Shown here in pieces: positions 55,701-62,565 of a stretch of 64,000 nucleotides of DNA. The position numbers and the translations under genes were made by a program. Below the pieces are notes generated by a model. The model was given only the letters and a program-made list of their open reading frames with translations. It searched no databases and was not told where the DNA came from. Origin of the DNA: Flavobacteriales bacterium (lineage in GTDB: Bacteria; Bacteroidota; Bacteroidia; Flavobacteriales_D; Crocinitomicaceae); contig CANFRV010000015.1 of NCBI GenBank assembly GCA_947449575.1, positions 26,400-90,399 of the forward strand, read 5' to 3'. Each line of letters starts with the position of its first letter. Positions within the stretch are counted from its first letter, which is position 1.

Positions 55701-55994
55701 CGTCAAGGAAGTTGAATCTCCAACAAGTTTAAAAAAATCAAATGAATTATAATTTTGATTTATTTCTGTAGAAAAATAGATTCTTTCTTTAATTAAATTC
55801 TTTTCTAACGCCCACAAAAACGTCGACTTACCAGTACCGTAATTTCCAATTAAAGTAAAAGACTTATTAGAAAGGTTTTGTGAATCAAAAATTGTTTTGA
55901 AAATCTGAGTCGTGTTCGGTGTTACTATATAAGAAATCTCCTTGTTTTGATCTCTTAATATGTTTGTGGAAATATTAAACTGCATAATAATCAT
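52767..55994 (-). CDS. sspC: P-loop ATPase SspC
   Basis: A 1075-residue ATPase. The P-loop is LIGNYGTGKSTFLWAL (about residues 48-63), and Walker B is probably NAYVILIDEFGKFLEY (about 137-152). The rest is mostly helical with no recognised domain. Large ATPases of this kind lie between sspB (DUF4007) and sspD in single-strand phosphorothioation loci and supply energy to the complex. The frame opens at an ATG overlapping the sspB stop by 20 bases; a second in-frame ATG nine bases on is equally plausible. BREX BrxC was considered; context favours SspC. Confidence 0.85.
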   Translation of the reverse strand: MIIMQFNISTNILRDQNKEISYIVTPNTTQIFKTIFDSQNLSNKSFTLIGNYGTGKSTFLWALEKNLIKERIYFSTEINQNYNSFDFFKLVGDSTSLTFAFQKKLNLDTSATAKDIIEALEIQRIKSEKKNNAYVILIDEFGKFLEYINKNKNFSDLYLLQLIAEWANDSDKSSYFILTLHQNFISYSSSLDVNERQEWEKIKGRFIELQFNEPVEQLLFFASEKLKDFTISGDKKTAFNSLNTIISESNLVASATESKIVDALYPLDWLSSNILVNALQRYGQNERSLFTFLNEQNSFSIKQRFTEGGYYNVTCVFDYLINSLTSDIHNYNNPHRPQWFSTFRAIERAELYFETDYQIAVEIIKTTCLVNIFGKTGGLFDKKFIVNYLSKTTEFENSELDSAIDKLEKVGIIRFYKHSNKFNFLEGTDIDIEQELAIVSKEISPNFSIAVELDQLMVFPIECAKRYSFETGTTRFFKYRILSDLQDVKIAESTLDGYINLIFNNKISLKDIKNTSLDSEANLFVYYKNSQEIYNEIFTINKYKVLIEKFSEDINALNLLRDELRHHIEVLEKLVLDNLFTNQVENLWFDNGKQIEILSKRQLNEVLSDISFRVYHKTPYFRNELANKEFLSAQINTARKSLFNYIINYDNEEFIGFSQDKYPPEKSIFISLLKETGIHRLENGNYQFLKPLDSTFIDLWDVCEQFILSANSSKRNLGELYDQLSVKPFKLKKGFVDFWIPLFLIIKKEEYALFHEVNGFVPYLTDDILSLIHKAPTNYSIKSYNVSGLNINLLEGYKELVNVESDSIGLKSTFLTIFGNFLRFYKGLNEYTLNTRKISDKAIKLRDSIKTAKDPEDALFNQFPSVLGYNANTIKSDEDTLQSFTLHIQDAIREIRSAYSSLIDRIEEQIIKSFNCNSVHFQEYKLEITQQLNSIQTSLLANDQRVYCKRLISPLDDRTSWIKSVADVALGKSIDKMIDEEELILNANLKHLSLSLLKACDIHQFNNLESNKRMLTFELFDASGLSKKDNVILNLNEDKEYTSTKQTLNDTLSQFDKERRKQLLIELLEEEFITN

Positions 55995-56859
55995 TTAGTA
56001 ATTTAATATGTAAATTTTCATCTTGTGATTTAATTTGTATTTGTCTTACCCCTGCATCATCGTTGAAGACAAATTCTTTGTACGATTCGATTAACTTATC
56101 GACGATTAACTCTAACCCTTCATTTGTCAAACCAAAGAAATTGCCTAAGGTATCTCGAATATCTTGGTAATTAATAGATGTGTTTAATCCAAATTGTTGA
56201 ATTAAACAAAAGCCAAATATTTGAACAGGAAAACTCGATCTTATCTCTTTATTTACTTTGTATACAACATCTTCTCCGTTCATTTTTCTACTCATTACAC
56301 TAACTAAATTCAATTCAAGTAATGGAGAGTTATAATCATCTTCTATTGTTTTTGATGAACTAAAACTAGATACATATGATCTAATAAAAACTTTAAAATC
56401 CGTTCTTAATGTATTTTCACTTACTTCTCGGTGTTTCGTTTCATTTAATTTTCGTTGAATAAAATTTATAATTTGAGTCTCTGAAAATTCATTACTAACT
56501 CTTTCTCTAAAGTAGTCTCTAAAAATTATGTGATAAATACTAGCGTAGTTTTGGCTACATATATAATATTGAAGTAACCACAATGTACCTTCATCTTCTA
56601 AATATTTATCGAAAGCATCAGGCCCTGTGAAAATTAAATCTGCTATGAATGATAATGTTTCCCCTTCTAATAGACCAAATGATTTCAACCAATAATTAAT
56701 TGATAAAACCATATTCTTCCCCACACCTAATTTAGGTATTGCTTTTTCCAAACTAGAAAAACCATCAACTCCTTCTTTATCAACTAATTCAACTCCTTTT
56801 AACAACCACTGTTGTTTGCAAAAAAAAGTATCATGTCCTGAAAATTTAAAATCACTCAT
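55975..56859 (-). CDS. sspB: DUF4007 protein SspB
   Basis: A 294-residue DUF4007 protein. It opens with FKFSGHDTFFCKQQWLLKG, then KLGVGKNMVLSINYWLKSFG, both diagnostic for DUF4007. In the Ssp system SspB is the nickase that opens the strand for sulfur insertion at the target motif. It heads the sspBCDE operon. The 216 bases upstream to rmuC are AT-rich; no clear TAnnTTTG promoter was found. Confidence 0.9.
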   Translation of the reverse strand: MSDFKFSGHDTFFCKQQWLLKGVELVDKEGVDGFSSLEKAIPKLGVGKNMVLSINYWLKSFGLLEGETLSFIADLIFTGPDAFDKYLEDEGTLWLLQYYICSQNYASIYHIIFRDYFRERVSNEFSETQIINFIQRKLNETKHREVSENTLRTDFKVFIRSYVSSFSSSKTIEDDYNSPLLELNLVSVMSRKMNGEDVVYKVNKEIRSSFPVQIFGFCLIQQFGLNTSINYQDIRDTLGNFFGLTNEGLELIVDKLIESYKEFVFNDDAGVRQIQIKSQDENLHIKLLNDYYAV

Positions 56860-57075
56860 GCATTTTATAATTTATATGCAAGTTACTTATAAATGGAAGA
56901 AGTTATCCATTTAGTAGAATGAACTTTTCAACAAATAATCAATGTGTTAAATCTAATTCACTCAAACACAACAAATAACTAATAATCAATAATATAAACA
57001 CAATATAATTGAATATTTAGCTTAAAAAATATAATTAAAATTCAACAATACTATTTTTATAAAATAAAATTCGAG

Positions 57076-58548
57076 CTACTCCTTACCTTCATAAAAATTA
57101 GGTGGCATCAATTTTTCTGAAATTTTCTTTTCGGATTTCAAGCCTAATTCTTTTAATTGTTTCGCTTGACTTATCGCGCTTCCTTTACCTGTACTTAATT
57201 GACCTAAGGCTTTTTCGTAACTTGACTTTGTAGCATTAATTTGATTTCCGATATTTTCAAACGTATCGGTAAAACCAACAAATTTATCATACAAAGATTC
57301 ACCACGTTTGACAATTTCCATCGCGTTTTTATTTTGCCATTCACGGCGCCAAAGATCAGAGAATAGTTTCAAACATGCGATTAACGTGGTAGGACTAACT
57401 AATAAAATTCGTTTAGAATATGCATAGGACCATAAATCTGGATCTCCTTGAATCGCTAATAAATAGGCAGGTTCAATAGGAACAAACATCATGGTAAAAT
57501 CTAAGGAGTTATCCATGTCATCGTATTTCTTGTTACTCAATTGATCGATATGTAATTTAGTAGCAGAAATATGTTCCGACAACAATCTTTTTTGAAGTTC
57601 AGCTTCTTCTGTAGCACAATAACTGTCGTAGGCTATTAGAGAAACTTTTGAATCTATAATAATTACGCGGTCATCGGGAAGATTTACCTTGACATCCAAG
57701 CGTTGGTTCTTGCCTTCTGCGTCCTTAATGGAGTCTTGTACAAAATATTCTCTGTCTTTGGTCAAACCTGAAGATTCTAAAATCCGTTCTAAAATCATTT
57801 CTCCCCAGTTTCCTCTTTTTTGTGCTTTACCTTTTAATGCTGAAGCTAAGTTATTGGCTTCAGCACTCACTTTGGAAGTTTGTTCAACCAATCCTTTGAT
57901 TTTTTCTTCTAAAGAGGAACGTTGTTTGGTGTCTTCTGTATGTGTAGTTTCTACCTTTTCTTTAAAACGAAGGATATCTTCTTTCAATGGATTTAATAAG
58001 GATTCAATACTCACCTTGTTCGTTTCATTAAATTTCTCCGATTTTTCTTCAAATAATTTATTCGCGATTTTTTCGAATTGTAAATGAGCTGTTTTTTGAA
58101 GTTCTTCAAATTCTGTTTTTTGTGTAGCAAGTTTATCCGATAGTGTTTCGTTTTTAGATTTCCATTCGGAAATTGAAATATTATTGGAATTGATTTCGTC
58201 TTGTTGAACTCTGTTCAATTCATTTGCATTCGTTAATGAAAGAGTCAATTCTTGAATTTTAGACTCATTATTATATTGTTTCTCTTCTAAGGATACAGCT
58301 TTATTTTGTAAGCTATTAAGCTCTTTTTCTTTTGCTTCTAATTTAGCAGAAAGAGTTTCATTTGATTGTTGAATATTATTCAGATTATTCTCTAGTAATC
58401 TGATAGTTGTAGAGGACTCATTGAATTTATTCAATAGCAAATCATAGTCTACTTTCGATACATTTTTTGACTTATTCAATAGGTTTAGCATCATGTAGGA
58501 TGCCACACCTCCGATTACTGATCCGATGATTAAACTTGTTACTTCCAT
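57076..58548 (-). CDS. rmuC: RmuC family DNA recombination protein
   Basis: A 490-residue protein. An N-terminal membrane anchor (SLIIGSVIGGVASYMML) is followed by about 180 residues of coiled coil, then the RmuC domain with KAQKRGNWGEMILERILESS, VNLPDDRVIIIDSKVSLIAY and DFTMMFVPIEPAYLLAIQ; Asp and Lys of IIIDSK match a PD-(D/E)XK nuclease. RmuC limits rearrangements at inverted repeats. It is a core gene and probably marks the right boundary of the defence island. Confidence 0.95.
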   Translation of the reverse strand: MEVTSLIIGSVIGGVASYMMLNLLNKSKNVSKVDYDLLLNKFNESSTTIRLLENNLNNIQQSNETLSAKLEAKEKELNSLQNKAVSLEEKQYNNESKIQELTLSLTNANELNRVQQDEINSNNISISEWKSKNETLSDKLATQKTEFEELQKTAHLQFEKIANKLFEEKSEKFNETNKVSIESLLNPLKEDILRFKEKVETTHTEDTKQRSSLEEKIKGLVEQTSKVSAEANNLASALKGKAQKRGNWGEMILERILESSGLTKDREYFVQDSIKDAEGKNQRLDVKVNLPDDRVIIIDSKVSLIAYDSYCATEEAELQKRLLSEHISATKLHIDQLSNKKYDDMDNSLDFTMMFVPIEPAYLLAIQGDPDLWSYAYSKRILLVSPTTLIACLKLFSDLWRREWQNKNAMEIVKRGESLYDKFVGFTDTFENIGNQINATKSSYEKALGQLSTGKGSAISQAKQLKELGLKSEKKISEKLMPPNFYEGKE

Positions 58549-58593
58549 TTTTATATTCTTGTTAATTTAAGTTATAGTAATTTATTTTTTCAA

Positions 58594-58761
58594 TTAAGCG
58601 CAAGGCAGATAATAATGGTACTCCAAACTGTCTGCATATAAATTGTTTACATACAAGGTTATTTCTAATGTGTTTACTGTTGTAGTTATTTGTTTAATTT
58701 CTTTTGTTTTATTTTCTAAGTCTTTCATCATTTGTTGTTGTTCTGTCTTGTTTTGAATCAT
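58594..58761 (-). CDS. Small ORF, 55 aa, unknown
   Basis: An ATG at 58761 opens a 55-codon frame, MIQNKTEQQQMMKDLENKTK onwards, with a coiled-coil-like heptad pattern and end YHYYLPCA. It lies between the ECF sigma gene and rmuC on the same strand. No homologue is recognised; it could be an anti-sigma-like or spurious frame. Confidence 0.4.
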   Translation of the reverse strand: MIQNKTEQQQMMKDLENKTKEIKQITTTVNTLEITLYVNNLYADSLEYHYYLPCA

Positions 58762-58829
58762 AGTTTGTTTTAAAGTTTATTTATTTCTTATACGATGTGT
58801 TTAGTACAATATAACATGTATCAATATTT

Positions 58830-59369
58830 TTATGCTGCCATACTTCCACTCCATTCCAGCTGCTGCAGGCGCTTTCTAGCGCGCTGCATAAAAACTGGCA
58901 CTTGGTTTTCAGGTATACCTGTTATGGCAGTAATCTCACGGCTTGACTTCCCTTCGTAATATTTCAACGTTAATAGTTGAGTATCTTGTTCGCTCAAGCG
59001 CAACATCGCATTCTCCATCGCGACAAACATTTCTTCACGTGACCAATAATCACTATCGTCTTTACTTTCAAAGGTTCCAGCAAGTACTTCCATGCGCACG
59101 GTATTACGTACAACACTTCGCTTCGCAAAATCAATGCATTCGTTAATCGCAATACGATTCACCCAGGTCTTCAAACTTGCACGATCCATATCGTATTTGT
59201 CCAAGTTTTTATACACTTTGACAACTACATCTTGTACGATATCTTCCAACCAAAACAAATGCTCCTTACGTAATTTGTTTTTAGCAGCATAATACGCTAC
59301 ACTTCTAATTTCGCTCAACATTTTCACTTCATTTACACGGTTAAACAACCCATTTTCAATGCTTTCCAT
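58830..59369 (-). CDS. RNA polymerase sigma-70 factor, ECF type
   Basis: A 179-residue ECF sigma factor. Region 2: FWLEDIVQDVVVKVYKNLDK and LKTWVNRIAINECIDFAKR. Region 4: LRLSEQDTQLLTLKYYEGKS and SREITAITGIPENQVPVFMQ, then RARKRLQQLEW. No anti-sigma gene is adjacent; only the 55-aa ORF follows. A -7 box at 59580-59573 and a 27-codon leader ORF precede it. Confidence 0.9.
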   Translation of the reverse strand: MESIENGLFNRVNEVKMLSEIRSVAYYAAKNKLRKEHLFWLEDIVQDVVVKVYKNLDKYDMDRASLKTWVNRIAINECIDFAKRSVVRNTVRMEVLAGTFESKDDSDYWSREEMFVAMENAMLRLSEQDTQLLTLKYYEGKSSREITAITGIPENQVPVFMQRARKRLQQLEWSGSMAA

Positions 59370-59464
59370 ACAATTTAAATTTTAAAAATTAGAGAATAAA
59401 AATCCATTCCGGCCGCAACCAGATCGCCTAGATATAGACAACGTGTCTACACCGAATCAGAAAA

Positions 59465-59548
59465 TTAGAAGACCCTTGTATTAAAAGAATACTTACCAAT
59501 CAGTTCGTTATTCATAGAAGCGAAAAAAGAGTTATTTAGATTTTTCAT
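59465..59548 (-). CDS. Possible 27-codon leader ORF upstream of the ECF sigma gene
   Basis: ATG at 59548 opens MKNLNNSFFASMNNELIGKY to the stop at 59465. It begins about 18 bases after the predicted transcription start. Between it and the sigma gene lies a small hairpin TAGACA-ACG-TGTCTA (59435-59449). It may be a regulatory leader; evidence is positional only. Confidence 0.25.
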   Translation of the reverse strand: MKNLNNSFFASMNNELIGKYSFNTRVF

Positions 59549-59572
59549 AACTGATGGTTTTAAAGTGTTTTA

Positions 59573-59580
59573 CAAAGGTA
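59573..59580 (-). promoter_or_regulatory. -7 box for the ECF sigma gene (minus strand)
   Basis: Minus strand TACCTTTG matches TAnnTTTG exactly. No TTG lies at the usual -33 distance. Confidence 0.45.
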
Positions 59581-59810
59581 GAACTTGAAGTACGTAAAAT
59601 ATTTACGTTTTACTCATAGATTTTGGTTTTGTGCATTTTATTTTTTTTACTAAAAACTAAGCAATAAAATAACACTGCACTCTCGTGGTTAACTTTTCAT
59701 TTTGGTTTATGATTTTGGATTAAGGAAATCCCAATCCGGGGTAAGACATAGTATTACTTATGATCAAATAACAAAGAAAATTTTAGGTATTTCTTGTGTA
59801 ATTTGGTTTA
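59581..59810. other. AT-rich intergenic stretch without a recognised feature
   Basis: Part of the 590-base gap between the reverse transcriptase and the ECF sigma gene. No conserved frame, RNA gene or long repeat was seen here. Confidence 0.5.
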
Positions 59811-59818
59811 CAAATATA
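59811..59818 (-). promoter_or_regulatory. Possible -7 box downstream of the retron
   Basis: Minus strand TATATTTG matches TAnnTTTG. It lies just past the retron terminator and would transcribe towards the ECF sigma gene. No -33 element found. Confidence 0.3.
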
Positions 59819-59823
59819 GAAAT

Positions 59824-59853
59824 AAAAAAGGGGTTTTCCTAATTAAAAACCCC
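59824..59853 (-). terminator. Rho-independent terminator of the retron operon
   Basis: On the minus strand GGGGTTTT, an 8-base loop, AAAACCCC, then six T. Stem arms are 59853-59846 and 59837-59830. It lies about 105 bases after the reverse transcriptase stop codon. Confidence 0.8.
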
Positions 59854-59959
59854 AAAACCAAATCAATAATTTAAAGTTTTACTTTATTTTAATTAACTTA
59901 AAACACTAATATACATGCAATTAAAAAAAAATATTCAATAATTGAAAAATAATATTAAA

Positions 59960-60949
59960 TTATGACCGTATCACCCGATTCTTTATGACCAGTTGGTCAA
60001 ATTCAAATTGATATTTGTTGTACTCCTTATCACATATACCTCTCACCTGACCTAAAAAAGCAACATTACCTCTTAAACGATTAATGAAAAATGACTCGTG
60101 ATTTGCTTTTTTGAAATGATTGAATGAAGCTTTCTGTACCCCGTTATTTTTTAAATCGTGTAACATAGCACGTAATTGTTTGATCCATTTTCGATCTATG
60201 TTCACTTTTTCATTTACTAATATACCAGTAACCTTTTGTTGTTGTGTATGTTTTTTGATTCGTGTCTTTTTATTATTTAAGGTAAAAGGTTGGATACACG
60301 ATTGTAATTGTTCTAAGAATTCTTCGTGAAATGGTTCGTTGCTTGAAAAAGTTAAATCATCCGCATAACGTGAATAGGTAAAGCCCATTTTATTGGCTAA
60401 GTCTTCCAATTTTTGATCGATGTCACGAAAAATCAGATTTGACAGCATCGGCGAAGTTGGAGCACCCGTTGGCAAGCATCCTTTGTAGGTCGTCAATCGT
60501 GTAAGTATCAATGCTATCTTCTCCGGGAAATGAAACGGTTCATTGGTAAATAGTTGAAATACAGCTTTTGTTTTAATCGATTCAAAAAAATGATGTATAT
60601 CCACGGTCAAAACATATCTTTTATTTACATGATTCGCTGCATTTGCAACAATTGGACAAGCATATTCTTCCGATTCATCCATCGCAACAAAACCATACAC
60701 AGAACTTGGTTTTTGATAGATTTTCGCTAATTGTTTCAAGATTTTTTGTTGTACCTTTTTTAATCCTTCCTCCGGCGCAGTGATGATTCGAACTTCTCCA
60801 CTTTTCTTCGGTATATCAAAAGTATAGTATGGGGGATTGATTACTAGTTGATCTAATTCATTTACCCGTATAGATAGAAATTGAACCATATCTAACACCG
60901 TAGACATGGATTTAAATTGTTCTAACTTTTCTGGATATGTGTAAATCAT
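59960..60949 (-). CDS. ret: Retron reverse transcriptase
   Basis: A 329-residue RT with retron diagnostic motifs: NAXXH as NAANH (103-107), catalytic Asp117 in VLTVDIHHFF, PTGAPTSPMLSN (160-171), the YADD box (195-198) and the VTG motif (230-232) in region Y, which binds the cognate RNA. The C-terminal thumb (HESFFINRLRGNVAFLGQVR) follows. There is no fused extra domain. It primes from the 2'-OH of a guanosine in its own ncRNA to make msDNA. Its ATG lies 14 bases from the end of the putative msr-msd; the DnaB-like gene lies just beyond that. Confidence 0.95.
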   Translation of the reverse strand: MIYTYPEKLEQFKSMSTVLDMVQFLSIRVNELDQLVINPPYYTFDIPKKSGEVRIITAPEEGLKKVQQKILKQLAKIYQKPSSVYGFVAMDESEEYACPIVANAANHVNKRYVLTVDIHHFFESIKTKAVFQLFTNEPFHFPEKIALILTRLTTYKGCLPTGAPTSPMLSNLIFRDIDQKLEDLANKMGFTYSRYADDLTFSSNEPFHEEFLEQLQSCIQPFTLNNKKTRIKKHTQQQKVTGILVNEKVNIDRKWIKQLRAMLHDLKNNGVQKASFNHFKKANHESFFINRLRGNVAFLGQVRGICDKEYNKYQFEFDQLVIKNRVIRS

Positions 60950-60963
60950 TTTTAAAAAATAAA

Positions 60964-61109
60964 AAGAGCCGTTGTTATTATCTAATTGATTAACAATCGC
61001 GAAGCGATTTCGCGATAGCGATTATTCACACATTCGGTGTGGGGTTGCGGAACACGAACCCTAGAGGTGATTTTCTCTAAATTCATCATAATATGGTTCA
61101 ACGGCTCTT
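60964..61109 (-). ncRNA. Putative retron msr-msd RNA
   Basis: On the minus strand the segment begins AAGAGCCGTTG (61109-61099) and ends CAACGGCTCTT (60974-60964), a perfect 11-bp inverted repeat as expected for a1/a2. In transcript order three small stems follow: TAGAG...CTCTA, GGGTT...AACCC and CACAC...GTGTG, which fit an msr. Then comes a GC-rich hairpin, ATCGCGAA/TTCGCGAT (61016-61009 and 61003-60996) with loop ATCGC, which fits the msd stem. Length is 146 nt. The position, directly before the RT gene, is the classical one. The branching G and the exact msd ends cannot be fixed by eye. Confidence 0.85.
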
Positions 61110-61136
61110 AAAGGTTTATTTGTTAATTCTATTCAT

Positions 61137-62177
61137 TTAAAAAACATCATTCATTCCTTCTATTTTATAATTCCAAGTAAGTTCTGTTTGCGGGGTTGGT
61201 TTGAGGTCAAAGCGCGTAAAATTTGCATCACGTTCTAACCCGACTATATGTGTCGTAAATAGATTATTTTTAGCAATAATTAATTCTACCTCGTTAGCAG
61301 TAGGTTCACCCATCTCATTCATGGTTAATCCGTAATATTCAGCGCGATATATAAAGAAAACCTTGTCTGCAAACTCTTCAATCGCACCGCTTTCACGTAA
61401 ATCAGAAAGTATTGGTCGCTTATCCCCTCCTCTTGTTTCTACAGATCTACTCAATTGACTCGCTAAGAAAATACACACATTCAATTCTTTCGCAATTTCT
61501 TTGATACTTCGCATGAAACTTGCAATTTCTTGTTCACGGCTTCTATTTCTTGAATCGCTAAATAATTGAATATAGTCTAGAAAAATAACATCTACCCCCT
61601 TTTTATCAACCAATTCTTTGTAGTATTCTTTCAGTTGAAACATCGATTTAATGGAGAAATCCACCAAAAATAATTGCTTCTCTGTAAAAGCGTTTTTAGA
61701 TTCTTGTATCTTCAAACGCTCCTCTACCTCCAATTTATTTTCTTGAATAGTATTCAATCGAATCCCTGTCTCATTCGCTAGAAAACGATTCGTAACCTCA
61801 GAATTTGTTCCGTCCAAAGAATGATATACTACCGTTTGTTTTTTCGCGATTTGATTCGCCCAATGAATTAATAATTGCGTCTTCCCCATGGCTGGTCGAC
61901 CAGCAACTACAATGACTTCTTTTTTAAAAAAAGGTCCTGTTCTTTCTGTAATAGCATATTCTGAAAAATCGATACGATTTTCATGTATAAATTCAGGTGT
62001 ACGTTTTGTTTCTTCATTTAGAACACTTTCTAAAATCGAAATTGGTACTGGAAGTTCCGGTAACTCCTTCATGTACTCTAGCTCACGCATTAAAACGTTG
62101 ATTTTATGATGGGTCGAACTGTTCGTATCCTGAATTAGCGTGATAAGTTTTTCTTGTTGTTCTTTAGTCATGTCCAT
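61137..62177 (-). CDS. DnaB-like replicative helicase domain protein
   Basis: A 346-residue RecA-fold protein matching the C-terminal ATPase half of DnaB: Walker A GRPAMGKT (93-100), Walker B VDVIFLDYIQLF (Asp201), LASQLSRSVETRGGDKRPIL and SDLRESGAIEEFADKVFFIY. The usual N-terminal primase-interaction domain is missing; only about 75 helical residues precede the ATPase. It stops 27 bases before the putative msr-msd and shares its direction, so it is probably in the same transcript as the retron. Orphan short DnaB proteins also occur on phages and islands. Confidence 0.88.
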   Translation of the reverse strand: MDMTKEQQEKLITLIQDTNSSTHHKINVLMRELEYMKELPELPVPISILESVLNEETKRTPEFIHENRIDFSEYAITERTGPFFKKEVIVVAGRPAMGKTQLLIHWANQIAKKQTVVYHSLDGTNSEVTNRFLANETGIRLNTIQENKLEVEERLKIQESKNAFTEKQLFLVDFSIKSMFQLKEYYKELVDKKGVDVIFLDYIQLFSDSRNRSREQEIASFMRSIKEIAKELNVCIFLASQLSRSVETRGGDKRPILSDLRESGAIEEFADKVFFIYRAEYYGLTMNEMGEPTANEVELIIAKNNLFTTHIVGLERDANFTRFDLKPTPQTELTWNYKIEGMNDVF

Positions 62178-62286
62178 TCGTATTAGTTACGTGTTTTTCT
62201 TTACGTGTATATTTCTTTTTATTGCGATGTACACTCGGTCTCGTCGCTTGCTGTAACTCATGTTGGGTAATTTGAATTGTTTTCAT
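62164..62286 (-). CDS. Small basic protein, 40 aa
   Basis: ATG at 62286 opens MKTIQITQHELQQATRPSVH, continuing with RNKKKYTRKEKH and a polar tail. It is strongly basic and looks like a small nucleic-acid-binding protein. It overlaps the DnaB-like start by 14 bases. The in-frame, protein-like composition and coupling support a real gene, but no family is recognised. A weak -7 box (TATATTTC) lies upstream. Confidence 0.6.
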   Translation of the reverse strand: MKTIQITQHELQQATRPSVHRNKKKYTRKEKHVTNTNGHD

Positions 62287-62385
62287 AGTGTGTTATTTTT
62301 TATTGTACGATTTCGAAAAAGAAATATAACATGTCTGATTTATTTTTTTTCAAAACTAAGAGCCTACAACGTCAAAAATGTCGCT

Positions 62386-62424
62386 CTACTCTACATTTTT
62401 ACTCTGATACTTCTCTATAAAATT
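62386..62424 (-). pseudogene. Duplicated 3' end of the 183-aa gene
   Basis: The minus strand reads NNFIEKYQSKNVE and a stop, near identical in layout to the C-terminus of the 183-aa protein upstream (SEFMEKYQNKTAE, stop at 62566). The nucleotide match TCTGATACTTCTCYATAAA is 18 of 19. It is the tail of a second, lost copy. Confidence 0.5.
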
Positions 62425-62434
62425 GTTTTATCAC

Positions 62435-62550
62435 TATGTTCTCTGAGGACACAATGTTCACAAAGATTTTTTTTCACTGAGATTACCTCTGCGCTAAAAG
62501 AAAAAAACTCCGTGAACTTTGTGAAAATCTCCTGATCTTTGTGTTAAATT
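62435..62550. repeat. Degenerate short intergenic repeat (ctttgtg / ctctg type)
   Basis: Runs of loosely repeated words such as CTCTGAGGACAC, ACCTCTGCGCTAAAAG, CTCCGTGAACTTTGTGAAAATC and CTGATCTTTGTGTTAAA. This kind of sequence is widespread as intergenic filler in Bacteroidota. No gene is seen in the 279-base gap 62287-62565 apart from the duplicated gene end. Confidence 0.45.
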
Positions 62551-62565
62551 TTCACCTTTCTACTC

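Noticed and set aside
52767..55994. BREX BrxC ATPase
   Set aside because: The P-loop style is similar, but no pglZ, brxL or brxX gene is present, while DUF4007 and DndC-like genes flank it, which fits the Ssp system.
59960..60949. Group II intron or diversity-generating retroelement RT
   Set aside because: There is no maturase or intron RNA, no template or variable repeat, and the NAXXH and VTG motifs are specific to retrons.
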